A stretch of 64,000 nt of DNA from Chimonanthus salicifolius (taxonomy: Eukaryota > Streptophyta > Magnoliopsida > Laurales > Calycanthaceae), in NCBI GenBank assembly GCA_013350335.1, contig CM023539.1, positions 26,963,043 to 27,027,042 of the forward strand, written 5' to 3'. This document shows, in pieces, positions 47,975 through 58,382 of this stretch. The number at the start of each line of letters is the position of its first letter. Positions within the stretch are counted from its first letter, which is position 1. A program made the position numbers and the translations under genes. The notes below the pieces were generated by a model, which saw only the letters and a list, made by a program, of their open reading frames with translations, ran no database searches and was not told the DNA's origin.

Positions 47975-49216
47975 TGTAACGCTCGACCCTTTTCACTCGC
48001 TTTTTCCTGTAAATTCAGAGTATATTTTTTTTTTATAATAGAGTAGAGTGATAGAGCACGGGACGTCACGACGCGACCTAAGTCCGAACTTCCAAAGTCC
48101 AACCCTTAACTGGCCAACCCTATGTGTGTATGGAACAAGTCCACAAAAATGGTTCACACATAGTAATATCAACATCCGGAATAAAATCATAACATCAAAA
48201 TGCGGAATCATAATAGAACCAAGTTCTATTCCATTCAGATAGCAAAGTACGTGAAGTCCTTATCCATAATTAAAACATCATAATTATCCAATAAATCATC
48301 CAACCATCTAAGTTATTACATTCCGAAATCTAAATACTCAAAAACAAGTTCATGAGTAATCTTTATTCAAAAGATGTAAAATAAGTTTTCCAAGCTCCTA
48401 TGCATGGTTCGTCTTACGTTCATCGTTCCCCTGATTACCTGTATCATCAACTAGGGTAGAAGTAGGGCGTTAGAACAACGCGCCCAGTAGGTATTCCAGT
48501 TACGGCTAACACATGATTAGTACAAAACATATATAATAATATAGTGATGTCAAAACCATATAAAATCGATGCCATGCAATAATGACAAATATGCAATGAG
48601 TCCCACCCATCACATGTACATAAATGTACCCACCACATAGGTCTTTCGGACGCCCCGACGGAGTGTGGACCATTCGGAATCTTCTTGATGGAAATCACAT
48701 CAAGGTACCGTACATAGGTTTTTCGGACGCCCCGACGGAGTGTGACCCCTCCGGTTATAAATCCTCCACCCCATGCCATGTATGAAATGCCAATGAAACA
48801 CATGCTATTTTATAAAATAAACATAGCATTGTAAATTATCTTTTGAAACATATCCAATACATGCTATTTAAACAAATAAACATAGCATTTAAAATTCAAT
48901 AATAAAGCATATCCTTTGAAACATAATCTCATCAAAATAAGATAAACATAAAGTACATAAACCCATGGTTTCAAAGAGATGGAATCCTACCAGAGACCGT
49001 TAACGCGTGCTTGCGTCTTTCGTCCAAGAATCGATCACCGATCGCGTCCCGCTTACGAGATCCCGTTACCTTATAATATAATAATAAATCAACACCAAGT
49101 CCCACTTGATTTACAAGGTCTAAGTCCATAATAAAACCCCATGGGGTTCGGCCATACACCATGGCCGAATCCATGGCTTACCATTTTCACACCTATTTAC
49201 TAAAATGCCATCCATG
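47975..49216 (-). mobile_element. LTR-L, left part (continues at 62492)
   Basis: It begins TGTAACGCTCGACCC after GAAAC. It contains the conserved end block, the GGGCG hairpin (48465-48485), two GC-rich repeat units (48640-48745), the conserved block at 48985-49075 and one TTCGGCC inverted repeat (49147-49171). It is interrupted by TE-M, whose target duplication CCATG is 49212-49216. Confidence 0.85.
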
Positions 49217-49910
49217 TGTAACGCCCCGCCCTTTTTCACCCGTTTTCCGAAAATCAGAGTCGATTTTTTTTTTTTTTGAAATAGAAGAGTGAGAGAGGGC
49301 GCGGACGCCACGACGCGAGTTAAGTCCGAGCTTCTAAAGCCCGACCCTTAACTGGCCAACCCCACGCGTGCGCGGAACTAAGTCCACGAGAATGGTTCAC
49401 GCGTGGGAAGTAAGCTCGCGGATTATAGTTATTGCGGAACATGATAATAGAGTCTATCCTACCGGTTTTTAGATAGAAGGGAAGATATAACATTGAATTT
49501 ACCAAAATGCCCCTATGTTCATGATTTCATCACAAAATGTATCGTCCATAAGTAACGTCCAAACCATCGCAGAAATGTAAATTTATACAACCCGACAAGC
49601 TAAGTTACTTTAAAATTACATCTCCAAAATTTAAACATAATATAAACTAGGACTGCGTTTTCCAAGCTCCTAAGCTTGGCCTCCGGTATTTCCACCGCTT
49701 CCTGCCTCTCCTGCGTCATCAGCTAGGGTAGAAGTAGGGCGTTAGTCAATGCGCCCAGTAGGACTCCGAGTAGGGCTAGCACATGGATTAGTGATACACA
49801 CATATCGATAACATAAAATACAACAAAATAAGTATGTGATGAATGCTATGTCATGGGTGTTTATGTCATGTGTCCCACCCATTATCCGTATGATCATACA
49901 ATATCTTGTT

Positions 49911-50085
49911 CCCCATGTTTGCTTCTCGGTCGCCCCGACGGAGCATGGACTCCGGTTATAGCCCTCAGGCTATCCCCATGTCTGATTCTCGGTCGCCCCG
50001 ACGGAGCATGGACTCCGGTTATAACCCTCAGGCAATCCCCATGTCTGATTCTCGGTCGCCCCGACGGAGCATGGACTCCGGTTTA
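49911..50085 (-). repeat. 60-bp GC-rich tandem repeat in the TE-M 3' LTR
   Basis: Three units contain TCTCGGTCGCCCCGACGGAG then CATGGACTCCGGTTATA. GTCG and CGAC around CCC can form a small hairpin in each unit. An identical set lies at 59079-59253 in the other LTR. The length is a multiple of three, so a repeated GRPDGAWTPV frame appears, which I regard as incidental. Confidence 0.88.
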
Positions 50086-50599
50086 TTTATTTTTTTCTGC
50101 CCATGCCATGCATGAGATGTAGTGCATTATGCTATGTAATATATATGTATCCCATATACTTGACATATCATACATAGTCATATAATGCATAATATTAAAA
50201 TATAAACCATATGCTTCATCATTTAAAATTCATCATAAGATAAATCATACTCATAAATCCATCATAAGCCAAATCAAAATAATTTAAAACACCATCACAT
50301 ATCCATCGCTTACAAAGAGGTAGGAATCCTACCGAATACCGTGTCGCGTTCCGTTATGCTTCCCGTTCGATAATCCGGTCGCCGATCGCGTACCGTTTGC
50401 GACGCCCGATACCTTATTACATTTACCGAATTAGTCCATACATCGTCTATGATTAAGTCCCTAACTTAGCCCATTATCCATTGGTTCTAGACTCATACAT
50501 AGGTCCAATTTTGGCCAAATTTAAAATTCCGATTTGCGAGCCTAAAACGCAGCAACTAATCGCTTTACTTAACCATTCATAATATTTCCATTTTCATGT

Positions 50600-51860
50600 C
50601 CAACCCCCATAGGGTTTGGCCATGTACCATGGTCAAACCCATGGTCCTTCAATGTGGCCACAAATTACGGTTTTGCCACTCTCCTTCCATGGTAAATCAT
50701 CCATTCATTTATGTGCATTCTAAGTCCAAGATTCATTCATACTTAGGTCCTTTCAATCATGACCTTACATCATAAAATCAGCCACCTAATATTTAATTTT
50801 GAAAAATAATTACTCCCACACCTACTTCCACATTTTGGCCTAAGGTATGGCCCACATATCATTTTTATAAATCCATCAAAATCTAGTATTCTTCTACATT
50901 ATTTTCCATTTATTAAAGCCACTAATCACTACCCTAAGGTTCACCTTTATGGATACCATTTTCAAAGACTAAGTTTTGTCCCAAAATAATCCAATTTAAA
51001 ATCACAAAAACTTAAATCATTTTGGCCCTTTAAATCAAACTCCTAAGCATTGATACATGCATTTAACCTTAGCCTAAAATTGATCAAAATTTGGGGCATG
51101 GGTTCGGCCATACACCATGGCCGAACCCATGATGTTTCTTTCCCCATTTTTCTTGGTTTCAATTACCCATTTAAACATACCTCCAATGAAAATTAAATCA
51201 TCCATTTAAATCACCAACATCACATATCATACTTGAACCATCCATACAATCCATCCATTTTTCTTAACCATTTTCAATACTTTTCCATCATAAAAAAAAA
51301 ATTACCATATACCATACTTACCCATCTATTCAAATTCCCATTCCTCCACATTATTTTCCATGTCTAAAAATCCCATACCATTACCATAGGGTTCGGCCAT
51401 GTACCATGGCCGAACCCATGGTTCATGGCCCACCTTTCTTAGAACCATTTAAGACCAAAGTTCTATGAATATTTGTCCATGATTTTTCTTTGTTAAAAAA
51501 ATTCCATTTAAAATCAATAATATCATTCATTTGGTCCATTTAAACTTATATCATACACTTTGGGAATCCATTTGCAACTATTATTTCCTCCATAAATTTC
51601 TACCCTTTTTCATCCATTAAAATTACTATTTCTCACCAACTTTAAGATCTTCATAAAACCATTAATTTTTTTGTCCCAAAAATAATCCATTTTAAAATCA
51701 CTAAATCATCACCATTTTCATTCCATCTAAACATCACATTCTATACTCAATAAGTCCATTTTATCATAGATCATTCTCCACCATTTTAAACCTTCAACCC
51801 TAATTAAAAATCATCCAACATTGGCCATGGGGTTCGGCCATGCTACATGGCCGAACCTTA
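50600..51860 (-). repeat. TTCGGCC inverted-repeat array in the TE-M 3' LTR
   Basis: Four copies, near 50605, 51103, 51390 and 51832. In the first both arms changed (TTTGGCCAT and ATGGTCAAA), so that pairing is kept with one G-U type mismatch. The copies in the other LTR are at 59768-61030. Confidence 0.88.
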
Positions 51861-52719
51861 TGGCCCATTACTCCATTAAAATCCCATTTTCCTATGCTTA
51901 ATAAAGACTCAAAATTCCATTTTTCCATTTCCTCTTTTCTTAAATCCATTCCTCCATTTTTATCCATTTCTTAGCCTTCCATTTGATGGATTTTAGATCC
52001 ATGGCCCACAACAGTTTTGGCCATGTTTAGTCTAAGAATGGATTCCATATCTTATCTTTAAAAATATAAACTCTTGTTTAAGAAATTCTTACCGCGCCGA
52101 CGACTCCTCCGGTCCTTCTTTCTTCTTTGTTTTCCTTAGCCCTTTCTCCTTCTTTCTCTTCTTGATGATCGACTAGATGAGCTTGATCAATGGTGGGACA
52201 TGCTTGGATTGGCTAAGATAGTGTTAGGTTTAGAGAGAGGGGAAGAGGGGGAGATGATGAAGAATGGTAATTCTTGATCTTCAAGAGTTGAATCCAAGAT
52301 TCCACCTCTTTTCTTCTCTTCTTCTCTTCTTTTTTTTCTTCTAAGTTTTCTTCACTTTCTCCTTGCAAGGTGAAAAACGAATTTCCTTGTGTGTGTGGAG
52401 GGCTAGAGTCAAATGGGTAGTTTGAAATGAGATGGAGGTGGTTGGAGTGGTCTTCACTCAAGCATTAACTTTCTCACCAACCAAGCATGGGTTGGCTTGA
52501 CTTTGGTGGTGGTGGTTGAGATCCAACCACCATTCAAGCCCATGGTTTTAATTTGTGTTTTCTTGAGGTGGTTTGTGTTTGTAGGAGTGGTTTTGACCAC
52601 TTAACCATTTGACCATTTTAATCTTAGGTTGATTAACTTAGATCACCTTGATCCCTTGATTAATTTAATTAATCACTTTCTATTTAATTTAATCCCATTA
52701 ATTTCCCTCCATGATCCAC

Positions 52720-52796
52720 CCATGGTTGACTAAGTCAACCATGGTGGTCGGCCCCACTACTCTTGGGTCCACACGCCACCTCAATGGGTGAGGTGG
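52720..52796 (-). promoter_or_regulatory. U3 palindrome pair in the TE-M 3' LTR
   Basis: The inverted W-box palindrome CCATGGTTGAC-TAA-GTCAACCATGG (52720-52744) and CCACCTCA-ATGGG-TGAGGTGG (52776-52796) occur once here, against twice in LTR-E and LTR-F. The matching copy in the 5' LTR is at 61888-61964. Confidence 0.55.
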
Positions 52797-53385
52797 AGGT
52801 GGGCCCCATTGGCCATGTTGCATTGGTCCATTTATCACCTAATTTAGGTGATTTAAATTTTATTAATTATATCCTTTTTATTGGATCATCATTGGGCCCA
52901 TGGCCCAATTTGATTCTTGTCTTACCCATTTATCTTAGGGCTTAGTTACCTTGGCCCATTGGGTCCCACATGGCTCTTTGACCCAAATTGACCAATTACA
53001 TGTATCAATTTCAATTCAAGGTTTATTGGGTAACCATTGGGCCCATGGCCCAATTAGATTCCCTCATTTTCCACTTACCTTAGGATTTGAACAGATTTTG
53101 ATCCATTGGGCCCCACATGGCTATCGGGCCCACTTTGACCATCGTTGACCCGATTAGTTCTCATTGACCCATTTAATGGATTTCATCCAACCCATGGCCC
53201 AATTGGGCCATCCTTGGGCCATTGTCCCAAAATTTGGTCCATTTGGCATTTTATTACATCAAACTTCAATTTAAAATGAATAAATGCCAATATATATATT
53301 TATCAAAAATTCGGGTTATTACAATAGAATCCTCTTTTGAAATTTTCGTCCCGAAAATTCGAGTGAAGTAGGGGTCCAAAACAAC

Positions 53386-53793
53386 TCATGCGAAGAGTTC
53401 CGGGTAAGCGATTTTCATCTCCGACTCAAGTTCCCAGGTGGTTTCTTCACTGCCATGTCGTTCCCATACCACCTTGACGAACTGAATGGCGCGGTTCCGT
53501 AGCACCCTTTGTTCGCTTTCAATAACTCTGACCGGCTTTTCCACATATGTCACATCGCTTTGTACATCGATGTCTTGAACATTTATCACATGAGAAGGAT
53601 CAGGATTGTACTTTCTCAGCATGGACACATGAAACACATCATGTAGAGATGACAGCTGTGGAGGGAGCGCTAACTGATAAGCTACCCCTCCCACCCTCTT
53701 CAGTATTGGAAACGGCCCCACAAATCTAGGAGACAGTTTCCCTTTCTTTCCGAACCTCATGTGCCCTTTCCGTGGCGAGACTTTTAAGAACAC
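53386..53793 (-). pseudogene. Integrase C-terminus and chromodomain of TE-M, out of frame with pol
   Basis: This 135-codon segment continues the integrase after a frameshift. It has the GPY/F-type region (KGKLSPRFVGPFPI), the NPDPSHV linker and a chromodomain-like end (VVWERHGSEETTWELESEM), stopping 62 bases from the LTR. It lies in a frame different from the main pol frame because of an apparent one-base loss in a run of G around 53797-53803. In TE-H the same junction is intact. A sequencing error in a homopolymer is an alternative explanation. Confidence 0.82.
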
Positions 53794-56219
53794 TAAGTTC
53801 CCACCTCAAACTCGAGGAACCTTCTCCTCTTGTCGGCATAGCTCTTCTGACGGCTCTGTGCAGTGAGTAGATGTTGCCGTATCAGCTTAATCTGCGCTGT
53901 AGTCTCTGCAACCAAATCTGGTCCTATCAACGCATGCTCACCGGCCTCCGTCCAACACACTGGCGATCTACACGGTCTACCATACAAGGCCTCAAACAGA
54001 GCCATCTGGAGACTTGCCTGGTAACTGTTATTGTAAGAGAACTCCACCAGTGGCAGATGATCCTCCCATCCGCCCTTAAAGTCTAGCATGCATGCTCTCA
54101 GCATATCTTCCAGTGTCTGTATCGTCCTCTCTGACTGTCCATCAGTCTGTGGATGAAATGCTGTGCTAGTTAATACATCGGTTCCCATAGCCGACTGCAA
54201 GCCTTGCCATACTCTGCCGGTGAATCGGCCATCCCTATCGGATACAATAGACTGGGGAATACCATGTAACCTGATGATATCCCGGATGTATCGTCGACCC
54301 AAAGTCTCTGATGAATCTGTCATCTTGATGGGAAGGAAATGTGCAGACTTGGTCAACCGGTCCACTATGACCCATATTGCATCGTTGCCCTTGGATGACC
54401 TTGGCAACCCTGTTACAAAGTCCATGGATATGTGTTCCCATTTCCATTCTGGTATTGGTAATGGTGCGAGTAAGCCTGGCGGTTTCCGATGTTCTGCCTT
54501 AACCTGTTGACATGTTAAGCAACGAGCAACAAACTCTGCCACGTCTTTCTTAAGTCCATGCCACCAATAGTGCCTCTTAAGATCATGGTACATCTTCGTG
54601 TTGCCCGGGTGGATAGAGAGTTTGGTTTGGTGTGCTTCAATCAACAACTCTCTTCTACAGTTCTTAGGTACGTATGTCCTACCTCGGAACATAAGACCCT
54701 GTTCTGGTCGTAATTCCCACTCCGGTACAACCTCACCGGTAGACATTTTAGCCCAAATCTCCTCCACTTCTGGGTCTGTCCGTTGCTCCCGTTCAATCTC
54801 AGAGACCATGTGGGATCGTATGATCAAATTATATATAGTCCCATGATTATTGAGGTAGAGTTTAAACTGTCTGATGGTATTCAGTACCTCCCATTCCGTC
54901 CTGATCATGCTGGCTATTGTCGCATGTGACAAACGGCTGAGAGCATCCGCCACTTTGTTCGCCTTGCCAGGATGGTACCGAAGTACGAACTCATAATCCG
55001 CCAAATATTCCATCCATCTACGCTGTCTCATATTGAGTTCTTTCTGATCAAATAAGTACTTCAAACTTTTGTGATCCGAGAACACCTCAAACTTTTCACC
55101 ATAGAGGTAGTGTCTCCAGCTTTTGAGAGAGAAGACCACCGCTGCTAGTTCTAGGTCATGTGTGGGATAATGGCGTTCATGAATTTTCAACTGTCTCGAT
55201 CCATACGCCACCGCACGATTACCTTGACTGAGTGTGCACCCCAGTCCCTCACCGGAGGCATCACAGTACACCTCATAATTTCTGTCTCTTTCTGGCAAGA
55301 TCAGAATAGGAGCGGTCGTAAGCCTCTCCTTTAACTCCTCAAATCTCTGATTGCACAGATTGGACCACTCAAACTTGACTCCTTTCTGAGTGAGTCGGGT
55401 AAGTGGAGCTGCAATCTTGGAGAAGTCCATGATGAATTTCCGATAGTAACTGGCCAATCCCAGAAAACTGCGGATCTCGGTCACATTTGTCGGCGCTTTC
55501 CATTCCCTGACTGCTGCTACCTTAGCCGGGTCCACGGCTATACCTTCCTCTGATATGATGTGCCCCAAGAAGTTGACTTCAGATAGCCAAAATTCACACT
55601 TGCTGGCTTTGGCATACAATTGGTTCTTCCGCAAGGTGTCTAGGACTATTCGTAGGTGCTCGGCATGTTCGTTCTGACTTTTAGAGTAGATCAGAATATC
55701 ATCGATGAATACGATCACAAACTGATCTAAGTATGGACTGAATATCCTATTCATTAGGTCCATGAACACCGCCGGTGCATTAGTAAGTCCAAGCGGCATG
55801 ACTACATACTCATATAATCCATACCGTGTCCTGAAAGCAGTCTTCTCTACGTCCTCCTCTCTAACCCGAATTTGATGGTATCCGGACATCAGGTCAATCT
55901 TAGAGAAATGAGAGGAACCCCTAAGTTGATCAAACAGATCATCAATCCGGGGTAGGGGATACTTGTTCCTGACAGTCAACTGATTTAATTTCCTATAGTC
56001 CACACACATTCGTAGGGTACCGTCTTTCTTTTTCACAAATAACACTGGGGCTCCCCATGCGGATGTACTATTCCGAATGAAGCCTAGTCTGAGCAGTTCA
56101 TCAATTTGCTTCTTCAGTTCGGTCATCTCAGCTGGCGCCATCCTATAATGGGGTAATGATACTGGAGCGGCGCCGGGGTATAATTTTATTTCAAAGTCTA
56201 TCTCCCTCTTGGGTGGCAA
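53793..56219 (-). CDS. pol: Reverse transcriptase, RNase H and integrase of TE-M
   Basis: The largest intact frame in the window, 808 codons from the ATG at 56219; the real frame begins slightly upstream without ATG, as part of a polyprotein. RT spans residues about 30-240, with CVDYRKLN (72-79) and the catalytic FIDD (171-174). RNase H spans about 310-430, with acidic residues D320, E358 and D382. Integrase has zinc ligands H530, H537, C567 and C570 and the catalytic triad D600, D661, E697, with 35 residues between the last two. All catalytic residues are present. The frame ends early (EFEVGT, stop at 53793-53795) because of a frameshift, so the C-terminal chromodomain is lost. It acts in virus-like particles and then in the nucleus to copy and insert element DNA. 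Confidence 0.95.
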   Translation of the reverse strand: MPPKREIDFEIKLYPGAAPVSLPHYRMAPAEMTELKKQIDELLRLGFIRNSTSAWGAPVLFVKKKDGTLRMCVDYRKLNQLTVRNKYPLPRIDDLFDQLRGSSHFSKIDLMSGYHQIRVREEDVEKTAFRTRYGLYEYVVMPLGLTNAPAVFMDLMNRIFSPYLDQFVIVFIDDILIYSKSQNEHAEHLRIVLDTLRKNQLYAKASKCEFWLSEVNFLGHIISEEGIAVDPAKVAAVREWKAPTNVTEIRSFLGLASYYRKFIMDFSKIAAPLTRLTQKGVKFEWSNLCNQRFEELKERLTTAPILILPERDRNYEVYCDASGEGLGCTLSQGNRAVAYGSRQLKIHERHYPTHDLELAAVVFSLKSWRHYLYGEKFEVFSDHKSLKYLFDQKELNMRQRRWMEYLADYEFVLRYHPGKANKVADALSRLSHATIASMIRTEWEVLNTIRQFKLYLNNHGTIYNLIIRSHMVSEIEREQRTDPEVEEIWAKMSTGEVVPEWELRPEQGLMFRGRTYVPKNCRRELLIEAHQTKLSIHPGNTKMYHDLKRHYWWHGLKKDVAEFVARCLTCQQVKAEHRKPPGLLAPLPIPEWKWEHISMDFVTGLPRSSKGNDAIWVIVDRLTKSAHFLPIKMTDSSETLGRRYIRDIIRLHGIPQSIVSDRDGRFTGRVWQGLQSAMGTDVLTSTAFHPQTDGQSERTIQTLEDMLRACMLDFKGGWEDHLPLVEFSYNNSYQASLQMALFEALYGRPCRSPVCWTEAGEHALIGPDLVAETTAQIKLIRQHLLTAQSRQKSYADKRRRFLEFEVGT

Positions 56220-56230
56220 ACCAGGGAGTT

Positions 56231-57532
56231 CTATTGGGAATACCTCGGCAAAATTGCTACTACCGTCGGAAGTTCAACCGTTGGTGCCTTATCTAATCTG
56301 AGGCTGTTCAAGGCAAGATGGTTCAATTCCTCCTGCAGTCTTCTAGGGATACCCTGCCTGTCAGCGTGTACCATGTACCGCTTTCCCTCGGGTGACCAAA
56401 ATGTTACCCTACGAAGATGGCAGTCAATATGGGCCTGATACGTAGTCAACCAGTCCATGCCAAAAATGACATCATATTCCGCCATATCGATTACTAAATA
56501 ATCGAACTCGAATCTGAATCCCGCGAGTTCCGTGTTCAATGCCGTACATATTAGTCCTAATGATGTGTCTCCGACGGGGGATACAATGGTGAGTGATGTG
56601 GACAGGTTTTGTACTAGTGTACCCGTGGCAGATATGAATGCAGCAGATATGAATGAATGCGATGCTCCAGAGTCAAATAAAGTAATAGCATAGGAACTAC
56701 CAATTACAGCCATACCTTGCATCACTGAACGGTCCACTGCTATTGGAGATGGTATGGTGAAGAGTCGTCCAGATCCCGCAGGTTTTGGTGCCCGCCCCGC
56801 CTGATTATATGTTCTGCCTCCCCGCGACTGTGTCGGTCTAGTTGGAGGGCGGAAAGGGCCCCTGAAGTTGGAGGGTCGGCTAGTTTGTGGACACTCTCTC
56901 TTGTAGTGGCCCTGTTGGCCACACTGATAACAGGTGTTCCCACCCCGGGGAACCTGTGTGACTGATGCTGATGTAGAAGGCTGACTAGGGCGAAAGCTCC
57001 CGGTAGATCCCGTGGAGGGTGAGGGCCTGCTAGGATTCGGGCGGCACTTCTTGTTGGGTTGGAATGTTCCCCGCCCACCCTGCCCTCGGCGGTTGTCGAA
57101 CCGCACTATCTCATTTAGTTCCTTTTCTGCGATGGTGGCCCTGCTAACCACCCCTGCCAGCGTGGGCTCTTTGAAAATGGTTACTCTATTCTTGATGCTT
57201 GGCCGAAGGCCCCGTTCAAACTTACGGGCCCTTCGGTGTTCAGTATCCACCATATAGAACCCATAAATAGACAGCTTGAGAAATTCTCTGTGATACTCCG
57301 CCACTGTCATGTTGCCCTGTACCAGCGAGATGAAAGCTTCAGTCTGGCTCTCTCTTTCTTCCTCCGGAAAGAATTGTTCTAGGAAGGTGGCCGAGAACCA
57401 CTCCCATGTCATGGGTATCCTTTCTCCTTCCGGTATCAATGCTTGTTGCTTTTCTACCACCTCCCACCAACTACCAGCATCCTCGATCAGTTGGGATGTG
57501 GCTAATAAGATCTTATCAACAGTATTGGAAAT
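56231..57532 (-). pseudogene. Gag C-terminal part and aspartic protease of TE-M
   Basis: The frame is open for 433 codons after the stop at 57533; its first ATG is at 57460. It contains the retrotransposon Gag capsid region (WFSATFLEQFFPEEE), an Arg/Gly/Pro/Ser-rich stretch, a CCHC zinc knuckle (56891-56932), a long basic linker, and the aspartic protease with DSGAS (DSG 56666-56674) and IFGMDWL. It ends at a TAG at 56231-56233 just after the frame is lost near 56255-56270, where comparison with TE-A shows one base missing. Protease and RT are therefore in different frames here, while TE-A reads through in one frame. Confidence 0.88.
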
Positions 57533-57871
57533 CTAGAGCAAATTCAAGATTTGGTTGATCCTCTTTAACCAGTGTTCCGCTCCCACAGCCCCTTCCTTTC
57601 CCTTGAAGTAGGGAGGGCGCTGTTGTTGGAAGTCCTTGACCATCTTTCGTTTATTGGAGTCGCTAGCGGTCGCATTGCCGCTTGAATGTTGTTGTAGAGC
57701 AGAAGCGATTGCCGCTTGAACTATGTCCTTCAACTCGGGAGGTATACCTTCTACGTTGATACTATTTTGTCCCTCGGCTGTATGAGGTGGTGGTACCTCT
57801 TCTTCCTGTCGAGGGGGTGTTACCTCTCTCTCCACTCGGGGGTTGCGACGGGTTCTTCTCTTTGGCGGCAT
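57533..57871 (-). pseudogene. N-terminal Gag of TE-M, closed by a premature stop
   Basis: 112 codons from ATG (MPPKRRTRRN), basic at the start and then rich in Pro and Glu, followed by [20 protein letters not shown], the beginning of the Gag capsid domain. A TAG at 57533-57535 stands where TE-A has Lys, so Gag is truncated before most of capsid. The frame continues unchanged on the other side. An upstream ATG at 57970 in the same frame is less likely as start because it lies in the leader repeats and has no counterpart in TE-A. Confidence 0.85.
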
Positions 57872-58382
57872 CTTTCCTAAGTCATCGAAAAATATTGACT
57901 TAGTTCTTTCACAATCATTGTCATGTTCATAGTTTGGAATAATTTTCCTAAGTATCAAATGTTCCTTCAATTTGGGGGAGAATTATTGATTAAGTATACT
58001 TCGTTTTTGGGGGAAATTCCTAAGTATTGAATGTTGTGTCTTTCATTTGGGGGAAAGTTGCCAAATAAGCATACTTGGTTTGGGGAAAACTTCCCATCTA
58101 GCTATGTTTGTCCATTTTTGTGAAATTGGGGGAAAATCTCCTAATTTTGGTAATTCCCTCAATGTTATAATGATTGTACTTCCCTTCCTATCATTTCTTA
58201 CGTCAAATGTGGCGCTCAGATTGAATGTTTCAGTCTGAGTCAATCGAAGTAGATTAACCCGGCCCCCGTGCAGCGGACTCCGAAGAGTCGGTCAGTTGGG
58301 ATTCTTAGCTGTCAGTGAGACATGCAACCGTCTTAATCATACTTCGAGAGATTCATTCTTTCAATTTCGCTCTGATACCAAC
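57872..58382 (-). other. Leader and primer-binding site of TE-M
   Basis: The primer site at 58369-58380 is a perfect complement of initiator-Met tRNA (TGGTATCAGAGC on the sense strand), two bases from the LTR. Downstream are the conserved leader segment with the GACTC-TTCG-GAGTC hairpin (58276-58289) and five C-rich boxes of the TTTCCCCCAA kind (57974-58140) at 30-50 base spacing. Confidence 0.75.
58276..58289 (-). other. UUCG-type tetraloop hairpin in the TE-M leader
   Basis: On the sense strand GACTC-TTCG-GAGTC forms a five-pair stem closed by C-G around UUCG, a well-known very stable RNA tetraloop. The same 14 bases are at 3381-3394 in TE-A, within a conserved untranslated segment. Confidence 0.6.

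Larger units (their letters stand above)
49217..53323 (-). mobile_element. 3' LTR of TE-M (4107 bp)
   Basis: It begins TGTAACGCCCCG and ends CGGGTTATTACA. In its own direction: a U3 palindrome pair (52776-52796 and 52720-52744), CT-rich exon-like sequence (52400-52100), donor-like GTAAGA (52087-52092), four TTCGGCC inverted repeats (51840-50600), a conserved block (50410-50310), three 60-bp GC-rich units (50085-49911), the GGGCG hairpin (about 49737) and the terminal block. There is no clear TATA box at the usual distance from the donor-like site. Confidence 0.95.

Noticed and set aside
49853..50122. Open frame of 89 codons with a threefold GRPDGAWTPV repeat (also at 59022-59291)
   Set aside because: It is the 60-bp GC-rich LTR repeat read in frame. 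The unit length is a multiple of three, so any frame stays open; LTR position and unit variation in relatives argue against a protein.
52213..52461. 82-codon frame, identical in both TE-M LTRs (also 61381-61629)
   Set aside because: It falls in the CT/GA-rich exon-like part of the LTR, and identity between copies only reflects LTR duplication. A short leader frame remains possible but is unsupported.
54163..54510. Plus-strand frames across TE-M pol and gag
   Set aside because: They are opposite-strand shadows of the conserved RT and integrase coding sequence.
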